From Tachypleus tridentatus (lineage: Eukaryota > Arthropoda > Merostomata > Xiphosura > Limulidae), in contig NC_134834.1 in NCBI RefSeq assembly GCF_004210375.1, positions 97,220,170 through 97,284,169 on the forward strand: a stretch of 64,000 nucleotides of DNA. Reading direction: 5' to 3'. This document shows positions 24,777 to 36,890 of this stretch, piece by piece (position 1 is the stretch's first letter; the number at the start of each line of letters is the position of its first letter). Below the pieces are notes generated by a model, which saw nothing but the letters and a program-made list of their open reading frames with translations, was not told the origin of the DNA and ran no database searches. The translations under genes were made by a program, and so were the position numbers.

Positions 24777-24985
24777 GTGTATCAACGGCTTCTTGAACGT
24801 CGACAGAAAATGCTTCAGCATCAAAACGTTTTTGAGCACAACAGCAACAACAACAACAACAACAGCAAGTTGTACAGTCTTCTCAGACAGCTGCAGAGCC
24901 CCTGACTCAAGTATCAGCACCAGTGTTCCCAGAAAACACAAATGATATGCTGAATAACACAGTTGCTCCCAATGTTACACTTCAG
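24777..24985 (+). CDS. p160 coactivator exon, basic helix and Gln-rich (frameshifted in this arm)
   Basis: The 209-bp exon should be 210 bp (70 codons, phase 0/0), as in the right arm. It encodes VYQRLLERRQKMLQHQ, and then in the right arm KRLRAQ followed by a run of ten glutamines. Here one A is missing from an A5 run near 24827, with two substitutions just after, so the frame shifts and the (CAA)n run reads as Asn. The Arg/Gln-rich helix followed by poly-Gln corresponds to the Gln-rich region of p160 proteins. The single-base loss in a homopolymer points to a sequencing error, not a dead gene. Confidence 0.82.
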
Positions 24986-25999
24986 GTACTAAAAGCTTTG
25001 TAATGGCTGTTATAAAGTAATCTAACTGTAAAACTACATTGTAGAATACCACACTGTAGATGTTGATTTGTGATTTTTCTTACAGCATTTCCTGAATCTT
25101 ATGGTATATATGGAACACATATTGGAATTATTATTTAAGGCAAGATATTAGCCACAGTGAAATATTCTTCACATTTGAGCATACTTGCAATACGTATATG
25201 TATGCTATTACCCAATAACCTTTGTTTGTAAAGCACCAACAAAATATGTATTTGTTCCCCAAACCAAAGAAAAAATAACTATCATTTTATGAGAAATTAG
25301 GCATATAGAAAGTCTATGGTTACACTATAGCTAAAGCCTAAGAAATTGTAGGTTTGAACTAATTTTTTTTACAAAGACTTCAAAACAATATTTTGAAATA
25401 TTGTAGGTTTCATGATAGTTGTTACTATTTATTTAAAGCTAATTGGAAATAGTTTCTTTAGGGATAATATTTCTAACTCAGAAATTTAAATATCCTTCAG
25501 TGATATTATTATTACAACTTTACTAGGATCAAAAACATGTCATGTGAACTTAAGTTAATGTAGCCTGCAATTAAGGACAACAAAAAGTTCTTATTGGTCT
25601 GTCTAGGCTATTCTATTCACTTAATTAAACTTCTAAAAATAAAAAACCTGTCCTTATTATTGAAGAACCATCATTGAAAAGTCAAACAAAGTTGTTAGGA
25701 AAATAAATACAAAGCTATCTCAGTTGAAGATGGCTCCTACCCCATCAGAATTTATACTTGTTTCCTACTCTTACCATCCTCACTATTAATTAATTATAGA
25801 AAAAGATAAGGCATCAACAATATCAATTTCATTAACAATTAACAAACATTAACAATTGGATCCTTTCTAACACTTTTTAGCTGTGGTATAGCAGCTTATA
25901 GAATGGCTCTGAATTTTTATAAGTACAAACTTTTAACTCATAGCTTTGTAATCTCTTGACAGATTTAAGATCTAATTACAGTTTTGGACTCAGGAAGTC

Positions 26000-27115
26000 A
26001 AACCCTCTTGACGTAATGTGTTTGATTTCATCCAAGGTCTCATTGATTAATTTACTCTAATCCATCAAACCCTTTTGACTGATGTGTTTGATTTCATCCA
26101 AGGTCTCATTGATTAATTTACTCTAATCCATCAAACCCTTTTGACTGATGTGTTTGATTTCATCCAAGGTCTCATTGATTAATTTACTCTAATCCATCAA
26201 ACCCTTTTGATTGATGTGTTTGATTTCATTCAAGGTTTCATTGATTAATTTACTCTAATCCATCAAACCCTTTTGATTGATGTGTTTGATTTCATTCAAG
26301 GTTTCATTGATTAATTTACTCTAATCCATCAAACCCTTTTGACTGATGTGTTTGATTTCATTCAAGGTTTCATTGATTAATTTACTCTAATCCATCAAAC
26401 CCTTTTGATTGATGTGTTTGATTTCATTCAAGGTTTCATTGATTAATTTACTCTAATCCATCAAACCCTTTTGACTGATGTGTTTGATTTCATCCAAGGT
26501 CTCATTGATTAATTTACTCTAATCCATCAAACCCTTTTGACTGATGTGTTTGATTTTATCCAAGGTCTCATTGATTAATTTACTCTAATCCATCAAACCC
26601 TTTTGACTGATGTGTTTGATTTCATCCAAGGTCTCATTGATTAATTTACTCTAATCCATCAAACCCTTTTGATTGATGTGTTTGATTTCATTCAAGGTTT
26701 CATTGATTAATTTACTCTAATCCATCAAACCCTTTTGATTGATGTGTTTGATTTCATTCAAGGTTTCATTGATTAATTTACTCTAATCCATCAAACCCTT
26801 TTGACTGATGTGTTTGATTTCATTCAAGGTTTCATTGATTAATTTACTCTAATCCATCAAACCCTTTTGATTGATGTGTTTGATTTCATTCAAGGTTTCA
26901 TTGATTAATTTACTCTAATCCATCAAACCCTTTTGACTGATGTGTTTGATTTCATCCAAGGTCTCATTGATTAATTTACTCTAATCCATCAAACCCTTTT
27001 GACTGATGTGTTTGATTTTATCCAAGGTCTCATTGATTAATTTACTCTAATCCATCAAACCCTTTTGACTGATGTGTTTGATTTCATCCAAGGTCTCATT
27101 GATTAATTTACTCAA
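26000..27115. repeat. 66-bp minisatellite, about 17 copies, with a 462-bp higher-order period
   Basis: The unit contains TGTGTTTGATTTCATCCAAG and TTAATTTACTCTAATCCATC. Two variants alternate: A (GACTG, CATCCAAGGTCTC) and B (GATTG or GACTG, CATTCAAGGTTTC). Units 4-10 and 11-17 have the same variant order (B B B B A A' A, where A' has TTTTATCC), so seven units form a higher-order repeat. The A' marker occurs at 26551 and 27013, exactly 462 bp apart. The right-arm array (53727-54449) has only about 11 units. Confidence 0.93.
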
Positions 27116-27279
27116 ATCCTGCCTAAAAAAATTTCAATTTGAGGATAGGCTAGTAGAGATTTTGATGAGTAATCATATCAAATTATGTATATGTGTGTCC
27201 CACACGTGGTTTTGTTGACACAAAAACATAGCTAATTAAAAGGAAATTGTACATTAGTTTACTTAAGTCATACCTAAAA

Positions 27280-28827
27280 TAATTTCAAGTGTTGTGGCTA
27301 CTGAGAATTCCTTCTTGTTTTATCCCAAGACAAAACAAGTTCAGAAGTATTAACCTGTTATTGTGTAACAGGCTTTCAGATATCATCCTTACAGCCCTCT
27401 TACAACCTGTTTCCAACACTTCAATGCCCTTCCTGAGGTAAGAGGCCCAAGACTGAACACAGTGCTCCAAAATCCCCCAACTAATGACTTATAGAATCAC
27501 ATAATAACCTCTTTAGAGTTGTATTTACTATTTCTGTAGATACAATCTAGAATCCTATTTGCCCTGCCACTAGCACCAGAACACTGCTTGGAGGGTGTAA
27601 GAGACTAATCAACCAGAGCACCAAATTCTTCTTTCATAACACTGTCAAGGTTTTTTCAGTCAAAATTATATTTGTAATTCGAATTTTATTATCTGACATG
27701 CATTACCCTGCATTTGTTATAATTAGAAGGATTCTGCCATTTCTTTATCAAACTCACACAATTTTCAAAATTCTTTCATAAAGCAGCAATGTCATTCTCA
27801 AAACGATCAATATCCAAAACATTAATGTCATTAATCAGAAAATTTAAATGAGTTATTTATCATTCTTTCATATATGTCATTGATTTAAATAAAAAAGAAC
27901 AAAGGTCCTAACAGAGAGCCCTGAAGTACCCCACTCATGACATTAATTCAGTTTGACTGAACTTCATTTATGACAACCCTTTGAATTATTCCATCTAGTC
28001 AGTTTTCTATCCAGTGAACCAACCTATCTGTCACACCTAGAGATAACCTTTAGCAAGACTTTTATGTATTAACTTGTTAAATGCTTTCTAAAAACCTAGA
28101 TACATCAAACTCACACTTGTGACCTTATCTACATAAGCAGTAACTTCTTCAAAGTTTAGTTGGTTGCTGTTAAGTGTAAAGCTACACAGTGGGTTATCTG
28201 TGCTCTGCCTGCCCTCCATGGGTATTGATAGCCAAATTTTAACATCATATGCATGCAGACTTGCAGTTCAGCCAGTGGAGGGCCCTCTTCAAAGATACCA
28301 AGAGATTTAATGAAGCAATATCTTTCTCTAGCAAATCCATACTTACTGTCCAACAAAATTTTAGATATTAAATGATTTTGCAAAACATCTTTTATCAGAC
28401 CTTCAACATCTTTTCCACACCACTGATATAAGACTAATAGGACTATAATTACTGGGATACCTCTTATCACTTCTCTTGAAAAGAGATGTAACAATTGGCA
28501 AATTCTAACCTTTTGGTATCTGTCCACTATTCAAAAACTTGGAAAAAATAGTAACAAGTGACTCATTTATCTTATCCTTAATCTTTGGGTAAATATTATC
28601 TTCCTGAGATCATCATGAGTGACCCAAGAATTCCATAATCATAATAGTCTTTATGTATTATCCCTGAAAAGCCCTACTCACATACTAACATTTTGCTTAC
28701 CCTTAATACATTTTAAGAAATCCTTATGATTATTTTTTCACCTTTTTAGCCAGCCTTTTGTTTATTTTTTAATTACACATTTGATCTTTTTTTTTAATAA
28801 TCCACTCTTCCTCTCCTCGTTGCTATC
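27280..28827 (-). mobile_element. LINE fragment: reverse transcriptase and C-terminal region, decayed
   Basis: Minus-strand translation shows the RT core phrase SGVLQGSLLGPLFF (27901-27939), the counterpart of the usual SGVPQGSVLGP block, preceded by HWIENxLDGIIQRVVINE-like text. Nearer the 3' end is EHCVQSWASYLRKGIEVLE (27285-27470), matching the common LINE ending EYCVQ-WSPYLRKDIE-LE. Upstream, around 28156-28527, is LIKDVLQNHLISKILLDSKY. These place it with CR1/L2/Jockey-like non-LTR elements. Many stops and frameshifts make it dead. It is antisense to the coactivator, and its 5' half lies beyond the 48-bp array. Confidence 0.85.
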
Positions 28828-30893
28828 AACTTAAACTTTTTTATATACTCATTGTGAGCCATCTTAGTGTTTTACAACTTAAACTCTTCTATATACTCAT
28901 AGTGAGCCATCTTAGTGTTTTACAACTTAAACTCTTCTATATACTCATAGTGAGCCATTTTAGTGTTTTACAACTTAAACTCTTCTATATACTCATTGTG
29001 AGCCATATTAGTGTTTTACAACTTAAACTCTTCTATATACTCATAGTGAGCCATCTTAGTGTTTTAAAACTTAAACTCTTCTATATACTCATTGTGAGCC
29101 ATATTAGTGTTTTACAACTTAAACTCTTCTATATACTCATAGTGAGCCATCTAAGTGTTTTACAACTTAAACTCTTCTATATACTCATAGTGAGCCATCT
29201 TAGTGTTTTAAAACTTAAACTCTTCTATATACTCATTGTGAGCCATATTAGTGTTTTACAACTTAAACTCTTCTATATACTCATAGTGAGCCATCTAAGT
29301 GTTTTACAACTTAAACTCTTCTATATACTCATTGTGAGCCATATTAGTGTTTTACAACTTAAACTCTTCTATATACTCATAGTGAGCCATCTTAGTGTTT
29401 TAAAACTTAAACTCTTCTATATACTCATTGTGAGCCATATTAGTGTTTTACAACTTAAACTCTTCTATATACTCATAGTGAGCCATCTTAGTGTTTTACA
29501 ACTTAAACTATTCTATATACTCATTGAGAGCCATCTAAGTGTTTTACAACTTAAACTCTTCTATATACTCATAGTGAGCCATCTTAGTGTTTTACAACTT
29601 AAACTCTTCTATATACTCATTGAGAGCCATATTAGTGTTTTACAACTTAAACTCTTCTATATACTCATAGTGAGCCATCTTAGTGTTTTAAAACTTAAAC
29701 TCTTCTATATACTCATAGTGAGCCATCTAAGTGTTTTACAACTTAAACTCTTCTATATACTCATAGTGAGCCATCTTAGTGTTTTACAACTTAAACTCTT
29801 CTATATACTCATTGAGAGCCATCTTAGTGTTTTACAACTTAAACTCTTCTATATACTCATTGTGAGCCATCTTAGTGTTTTACAACTTAAACTCTTCTAT
29901 ATACTCATTGAGAGCCATCTTAGTGTTTTACAACTTAAACTCTTCTATATACTCATTGTGAGCCATCTTAGTGTTTTACAACTTAAACTCTTCTATATAC
30001 TCATTGAGAGCCATCTTAGTGTTTTACAACTTAAACTCTTCTATATACTCATTGTGAGCCATCTTAGTGTTTTACAACTTAAACTCTTCTATATACTCAT
30101 TGTGAGCCATCTTAGTGTATTACAACTTAAACTCTTCTATATACTCATTGTGAGCCATCTTAGTGTTTTACAACTTAAACTCTTCTATATACTCATTGTG
30201 AACCATCTTAGTGTTTTATAACTTAAACTCTTCTATATACTCATTGTGAGCCATCTTAGTGTTTTACAACTTAAACTCTTCTATATACTCATAGTGAGCC
30301 ATCTAAGTGTTTTACAACTTAAACTCTTCTATATACTCATAGTGAGCCATCTAAGTGTTTTACAACTTAAACTCTTCTATATACTCATTGTGAGCCATCT
30401 TAGTGTTTTACAACTTAAACTCTTCTATATACTCATAGTGAGCCATCTTAGTGTCTTACAACTTAAACTCTTCTATATACTTATAGTGAGCCATCTAAGT
30501 GTTTTACAACTTAAACTCTTCTATATACTCATTGTGAGCCATCTTAGTGTTTTACAACTTAAACTCTTCTATATACTCATAGTGAGCCATCTTAGTGTCT
30601 TACAACTTAAACTCTTCTATATACTCATAGTGAGCCATCTTAGTGTCTTACAACTTAAACTCTTCTATATACTTATAGTGAGCCATATTAGTGTTTTACA
30701 ACTTAAACTCTTCTATATACTCATAGTGAGCCATCTTAGTGTCTTACAACTTAAACTCTTCTATATACTTATAGTGAGCCATCTTAGTGTTTTACAACTT
30801 AAACTCTTTTATATACTCATAGTGAGCCATCTTAGTGTTTTACAACTTAAACTCTTCTATATACTTATAGTGAGCCATCTTAGTGTTTTACTT
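28828..30893. repeat. 48-bp minisatellite, about 43 copies, inside the LINE
   Basis: The unit reads GTGAGCCATCTTAGTGTTTT then ACAACTTAAACTCTTCTATA then TACTCATA. Because 48 is divisible by three and the + frame lacks a stop, it forms an accidental open frame of 455 codons (28854-30221) repeating VSHLSVLQLKLFYILI, and a second one of 223 codons (30246-30917). Variants (CATTG/CATAG, CATCTTA/CATATTA/CATCTAA, TTTTACA/TTTTAAA) are patterned, with a two-unit alternation of GAGAG and GTGAG near 29810-30060. The array separates the endonuclease and RT halves of the LINE. Confidence 0.93.
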
Positions 30894-32160
30894 GCAGCCA
30901 TCCTTTTTTGTTTTTAATAAAGAACATGCTTATCTAGAATATTGAAGAATTTGTTTCAAACATTTTCCCACATTTGATCAGTATCTTCATCTAAATCACT
31001 TCACCTAATTATTGTCTCATCCTTTCAAAATTTGATCTGTTGAAATTCGAAACCAAAATCTCATTATTCTTTACCTCCATATGTAGTGAAAAATAAAATT
31101 TATTTTATCAATAATCACTTGCACCCAGATGTTATCTAGTCTCCACCATACCAGTCATTTCTTTATTTGAACTTAACAATAAATCTGAAAATAACATTGT
31201 TTCCAGTAGGTGAAGCAACCAATTGTTGAAGGACATCATCTAGAAAAGTGTCTAAAAACCTGTCTCACTCATGATTTTACTCTAACATTTACAAATATTT
31301 ATGCCTGAATTTAATATATTTTATAATTATAACTTTATTAACAGTTGAATTCTTTATCTCACTTTAAAGCTTCTCATTAGTTTTATTTGGTGGCATGTAA
31401 CAAGTTCCAACTAATACCACTTTTCCCCTTATAACAATTAACAGAAATCCAAAGAGATTCAACTCATTTGTTTTAGTTTTTTGGTAATCCCAACTGGGAA
31501 CAGTCTGTAACTCACATAACTACCCATTCCCATCTTTTAGTACTTTATCCCTGTTAAACAGTGTGTGATCCTGTATTTGTAAACAGTTCCTGTCCTTCAA
31601 ATTATCTACATTTAGTCATGTTTCAGTTGTTCCAATTATATCAAAGTCCTCTTTTGTGATCAGTATTCTGAGTTCATCCATTTTATTTCTCATGCTTCTA
31701 GTATTACAGTACTGCCTTTGTACATTTTTCTTACATTATACCTCTCACTAAATTGTATTCTGTCTTTGCCATCTGGACTTCTCCAGTGTCTCATTTTAAA
31801 GTTATCCTTCCAGTTAAGTTAATTGCTCTTGAAAAGAAACTAGCCTCTACCCTAAACAAATGTTAACCATCCATTCCCAAAATCTTCGCCTCTACCCTAA
31901 ACAAATGTTAACCATCAATTCCCAAAACCTCCTTTTTCCCACTGAACTGATCCCACAAATTCAATCATTTAACCTGTTGTCCTTACATATTAACTTAAGC
32001 CACAGTGAACAGTTTGTAATTTCATTTTCACAGTTATGTCTTGTACTTAACAATAAGCTACCCTTCCATAAATAATTAGTATGTATGGCAGAAACTGCAT
32101 CACTGCTTGCATCCTTTACTATATCACTTTTTATGTTGATTCTATCCTCCAAATAGTAAC
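30894..32160 (-). mobile_element. LINE fragment: endonuclease-like 5' region, decayed
   Basis: Read on the minus strand in shifting frames, this contains phrases expected of an apurinic endonuclease domain: an MDELRILITKEDFDIIGTTET-like stretch (about 31620-31690), then LNVDNLKDRN, and further on CESLWISV/YRPP-like remnants. It continues directly into the RT half at 27280-28827 once the 48-bp array is removed. A 44-bp tandem duplication (CCTCTACCCTAAACAAATG) lies at about 31846-31933. The element is non-functional. Confidence 0.75.
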
Positions 32161-33311
32161 TGATAATGTAATTTAAGGCTAAAACAAATCCTTCTTCTTA
32201 CTTAGGTTACACTAGTGAAAACTCTTTATTTCAAACTAATAGTTAATAACTTCATTATATTATAATAATACTTATAAAGTATTAAGCCTAATCCTGTATT
32301 GGTAATAGTATTATCTCAAAACAACAACAATAAAAACAATAATACTTATAAAGTGTTAAGCCTAATGCCATAAATGTATGCTGAAATGTAACTTTAATAA
32401 TAAATCCTAAGATCCCCCATCTTAACTGAACAGACTTAAATATACTAAAATAACAACTCTATACTTTAAAATACTGAAATAATATTAACTTTCTCTAGAA
32501 GAACATTCCAACCTACAACTACAGTTATTCTTTTTTTTCAAAGCTCAAATATTCTGTTGATTACTATTACTTTTCCTATTGATCAGTGTAAACTGGCAAG
32601 TGGAAACCTAGTGATGGAAACAGAATTTATTTTATTTTGTTCTTGTTAAGACAGTCTACAAAATTGTTAAGAAATATATCTTATAAACTGTGATACATGT
32701 AAAATTTCAATTCACTTGTTATTTTTGCATATATGATTCAGTGCAGGTTTGGGAAAAACTACAATATGTTTTAAGTAATACCCACAAAAAAACCGAGCCC
32801 CAAATGAATCACTGTAAATAAATTTGTTAACATTACATCACACAACATTTTATATTTAAATGAGGTATTTTCAGTAAGCCATTTAAATTAAAAAAAAAAT
32901 ATACTGTTTTCAAAATTTGTTGTTCAACAACATGGTCCAACAAGCTGCTTACCAGCCCTACCACTGATTTAACCCAGCCTCAGTTTACATTTTATGCTAA
33001 ACTCTAGTTTCATGCATTAAAGAAAAATGACTCGAATTTTAAAACTCGATGCATCCATAATACATCTTAATTACTATCTATCTTTATAATTTAGTTAACA
33101 CTAGTGACTGTTTTTGCAAAAAAAAGTAAATTGAGGCAGTAAGAGATCTCATTTCAATAATTCACATAAGTAATTTATTATAACCATCCAGAGTCTGAGT
33201 TTCCTACAGTTTGGCTCTCCATAGGCAAATAGTGGGATCATTCTGTTCTAAAATGCATTCTGCATTACTTATGCATGTGACTGTAAATATTATATTTTAT
33301 TAAAATTCCAG

Positions 33312-33665
33312 CGCTTCAATGGTATAACAGATCAGCAACTGTCGCCACAATACAATACCACATTATTAGGGCAGACTGGTCAGTCACAGTTGTCTCCTGG
33401 TCACCAGCCTCCGTACTCGCCACTATCTCAACAGTCCTTTCCCAATCCAAGTCCGCCTGTCACCAGTGGCTACTCTCAGCAACATCATAGACAGCCTACT
33501 TATTTGCCTCCTTCTCCTGTAACAGTCACAGGAGGAGGACCCCAATCTTCTCACCTTCAAGCTCATTCCTCACAGACTCAGTGGAACCAAAGAACTGCTC
33601 CAAACACCACAACGACAGGTTCTGTCCAGCAGCAGAATCCCATGTTGAATGCTCAGCTGTCACAG
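33312..33665 (+). CDS. p160 coactivator exon, Pro/Gln/Ser-rich
   Basis: This phase 0/0 exon of 118 codons starts RFNGITDQQLSPQYNTTLL and ends NPMLNAQLSQ at CACAG|GTTAGT. It is rich in Pro, Gln, Ser and His (SPGHQPPYSPLSQQ; TYLPPSPVTVTGGG), as expected of the low-complexity C-terminal activation region. It is intact here. The right-arm copy (47247-47591) is 9 bp shorter through a 2-bp, a 6-bp and a 1-bp deletion. Confidence 0.85.
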
Positions 33666-33906
33666 GTTAGTTGCTGTCCTTGTGAAAATGCCCTGATCAA
33701 TACTAAAGATAGTAAAGAAGGTGAATTATATTAAAAGTTTAACTAAAGAAGTTGTGAAGTTGAGAATTAAAAGTATTTTGTATTAGACACACAAACCTTT
33801 TTTTTTAATAGGTATTCTTAACTGTATTTATCTTCAAATTGCAAATTATTCAGAGTGGTTGTATTGGTCTTGGGGTAAATCTGTTTGTATGTTTTTCTTT
33901 TCTTAG
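33666..33906 (+). other. Intron, 241 bp
   Basis: This short AT-rich intron ends TTTTCTTTTCTTAG. No other feature is seen. Confidence 0.8.
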
Positions 33907-34126
33907 AGTTCATTCAGTGGCCAAGGTAGGTTTATTACACAAGCACAACAACAGATACAAGTACGATCCTTGTCCAGTCCAAACTCTGTCACTAGCCAGA
34001 GAAATTCACCTTTTCCTAACCAGTCAGATGGTCAGTTTCAGCCACAATCTCCTGGTCACCTATATCAGCAGCCATCACAAGCACCATCAAAACAACAGAG
34101 AATACAAAGGGTAGTTTCAATGCCAA
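33907..34126 (+). CDS. p160 coactivator exon, Gln/Ser/Pro-rich
   Basis: The exon starts in phase 0 (SSFSGQGRFITQAQQQIQVR) and ends in phase 1 after VVSMP at CCAA|GTGAGT. It is Gln-rich (FQPQSPGHLYQQPSQAPSKQ) with a basic end. The same length (220 bp) occurs in the right arm (46786-47005). The single base left over joins the next exon to form a Ser codon. Confidence 0.85.
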
Positions 34127-35636
34127 GTGAGTTTTCTAGTATAAAAATTTTCATCATTGTTCTCAATAGTAAGTCAGCATCATACTGAAGTTACAAGCAT
34201 TGTTATTTTGCTAGATAGGTTGAGTGGGAGTTTCGTCTGTTTGTATTGTTGTATAAGAAACATATACAATACTTTTATTTCAGGAAAAGAAATATTGTTA
34301 CCAAGACTCAGTAGCTTTATTTGTAAGCTATTAATCTAAAAATGGGATATTTATGTTGCCTTGTTGGTAAAAAAGTGATTGATAGGGATTTAAAGCAAAT
34401 TATTGTATTAAGTTCACTTATTTCAAATAACATAACACAAGGACACTCAAAAGTTGCAGATCTTTTGAACATAACATACCTATATAGAGACGAAATATAC
34501 ATTATTTTATATGGAATGTGATAAGAGTAGCAAATTTGGGCAGATAATTGTAAAACAATATTTCTATCATTTCACCTTTTCAACATATTTATGTAAGCCA
34601 ATTTTTGAGGTAAGTGTGCCAGAAAACCAAGTTATGTATACAAATAAGTATGTGGTGAAGATAAGGTATGAACATGGTGTATAATTTTGAAAAAAAATAC
34701 ATTTCTTCTGTTTTATTTTCCATACATGTCCTTTTAAGGTAAGACGTTTATCATTGTTTTAAGTATGTTGTTGCAAAGTTAGTTCTTTTCTGAAAGCTAT
34801 GCACAAACAAGTGACAGTTCTGGAAAAATTCCAAAATTTTTTGATTTGACCTTCAGTAACCTTTATGAGCTTGAATACCACCTTAAAGATTAAAATAGGA
34901 AATTTCATTTACCTACATCTTAATTATTATCTATCTTTATAATTCAGTTAACACTAGTGACTGTTTTTGCAAAAAAAAGTAAAAAAAAAAAACCCAAATG
35001 CTATCAAAACTTGTTCTTGATGTGGCTGGTCCACTGTTAACACAATTTCTAATGAAAGGTGATGGAAGTTAGGGCTGTTGTATTGAAAAAAGATACTTAA
35101 TTTTGTCTCATTTAGATTTTAATGTGCCTAGAGAATACTAGAAAGTTATGCTCCATCAAAAAGCTTAACTAAAAAAACATTTAAACATTTAGTGTTGTCC
35201 ACTGAAAACTAAAGACTATATATCACAGTGATTAAAAGTTGTTTGTACTTTACATCATTAAATATAATATAATTCAAGCCAGTAAGATTTCATTGATAAC
35301 AATTGTTATCCTGGAGCTAGTATTATTATAGTTGACTTTACATAAAACTTTAATTTTTACATTGTTTAGGTTGTGTAATGGCCTTAACAACGTGATTGCA
35401 TAGCGACACATGTCAGTTAAAGAGTTTGAAATCTCAGATACTGTATGGAAATTACCTTTATTTTGTAAGGTATCTTTCATTCATATTGTAAAGTAACAAA
35501 ATATTTGTTGCTCCTTATGATTGCACATTGTCTGTTTTAAATTTTACTGCCTCTTTCTCTTATAGGTAATAAGATTTAGAAATTATTTTGAGTGATTACA
35601 TTATGTTTAATTGCCAGTTTATTTCTGTTTATACAG
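34127..35636 (+). other. Intron, 1.5 kb
   Basis: The intron is AT-rich. A short stretch near 34918-34980 (ACTATCTATCTTTATAAT-TCAGTTAACACTAGTGACTG...) repeats the text at 33070-33127, so a small duplicated or repeat-derived segment is shared by the two introns. No gene is seen. Confidence 0.7.
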
Positions 35637-35831
35637 GCCATTTGAACTCACCAAGGACACCACTTGGAGGATATGCTAGCAGTGAACAAGTTGTTTCACC
35701 CCAGCCACAAATGTCCCCTAGCTACACAAGTCCTGGGAACAACTATGCCTCTACAAGTGGAGCATCTGATAATTCACGTTTCTCTTTAATCAGCAGAGTT
35801 CACAGATATATGGCTCAAGCTCCATAGATAG
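35637..35831 (+). CDS. p160 coactivator exon, Ser/Pro-rich (frameshifted in this arm)
   Basis: The phase fits the preceding exon (Ser split as A|GC) and reads HLNSPRTPLGGYASSEQVV and so on. One T is missing from the run after CGTTTCTC (about 35783), so this arm shifts frame after NSRFS. The right-arm copy (45091-45286, 196 bp) reads on as FNQQSSQIYGSSSID and splices as AG|GTACAAG. The donor at 35831/35832 restores phase with the next exon (Arg split AG|G). Reading past the donor reaches a TAG, with AATAAA motifs near 35876 and 35897, so an alternative terminal exon is conceivable. Confidence 0.8.
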
Positions 35832-36890
35832 GTACAAGCCCATTGCTGCATTATTCAGTTCTAATTAGATGGTGTAATAAACTGCAGGTTTACCAATAAA
35901 AACTGGTTTCTTGTTTTATTTGTTTTGAATAAAACCTTTGCTTATTTAGGTTACAGTTCACAAATAAAGCTTTTTCAACATTCATTGCTACTTGTTAAAT
36001 ATTGATTTAGAAACTTGTTAATAAATTAATAAATTCATTGTAAGAGATTTTGAGTTAGCATGTGTGATTTGGTGCTGTAAATTTATCAACTATTTCATTT
36101 AGACTTTATAAGTTACTAACAAGTTTGGTGTGTCATAAATACTTAAAAAATGAAAGAATGTTTGTTTCTATAACATACCAAATTATTTTAATGTCTCAAA
36201 TTCTCTAGGCAGTTTATTAGGCTTAGCGTAAATTTCAAAGTTTTGACTATTTAATATTCCTTGAAATGCGACAGGTATGTTTGGGCGCTAGATATTTAAA
36301 AGGTGGACTGTTTTCTATCCTTTATTAGATAATTAAATGATATTGTTTAAATACTGCCCAATATATATACATATAGGTTTGTTCAAAATGCTGGTTTTTT
36401 TATGAACAGTACCCAGAAAATGTAAAGCTGGTGTTTGTTTGAACCAATTCTCATGCTTCAAAACTATGATCTATGTTGCAACTGCACCATTATTTTTTAT
36501 TTGTAATCATGAACAGTCTGTAATAAAACTGATAATAACTATTTTCTTTTTTAAAATTTAATTGAGACAAACAGTGGCTCTTTTGGGAATAATATGCCAT
36601 TTGATTAAAATTTCCTTATGTTGTACATATCAAAAGGTTTAGTTTTGTATTTAACATGAAACAATTTCAATAGTTACTTGACCAAGAAATGTAAAAGTAA
36701 TACTTACAGACTCTCATCTGCAGATGTTTCCAAACATAGGTTCATTTTTTTTGTTATTGTGCTTAGAGGGAGATTAAATTATTCACTTTAATTCTGTACT
36801 TTTCAGTAGGTTTCATGTTTTTTTAGTATTTGCAACTTAAATTTCTATCTGTAATCTCCAGCTTAAAATACTGTAAAAAAATTTCTACAG
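35832..36890 (+). other. Intron, 1.06 kb
   Basis: The intron is AT-rich with acceptor AATTTCTACAG. AATAAA hexamers occur just after the donor (35876 and 35897). No gene or repeat is recognised. Confidence 0.7.

Larger units (their letters stand above)
24986..33311 (+). other. Intron of 8.3 kb carrying a LINE and two minisatellites
   Basis: Inside are the 66-bp array (26000-27115), a minus-strand LINE in two parts (27280-28827 and 30894-32160), and the 48-bp array between them. The segments 24986-25999 and 32161-33311 are AT-rich with no recognisable feature; the acceptor is TAAAATTCCAG. Confidence 0.8.

Noticed and set aside
26000..30893. CRISPR-like arrays
   Set aside because: The repeats are head-to-tail without unique spacers, lie in an intron and have no cas genes. 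The DNA is eukaryotic.
28854..30917. Long open frames (455 and 223 codons) as a repetitive membrane-like protein
   Set aside because: They arise from a 48-bp minisatellite whose length is a multiple of three. The mirror array breaks the frame repeatedly, and there is no unique N- or C-terminal domain.
35637..35900. A terminal exon ending the coactivator at FSSN-stop followed by AATAAA
   Set aside because: The AG|GTACAAG donor at 35831 joins in perfect phase to the next exon, which continues the conserved C-terminal block. An alternative short isoform remains possible.
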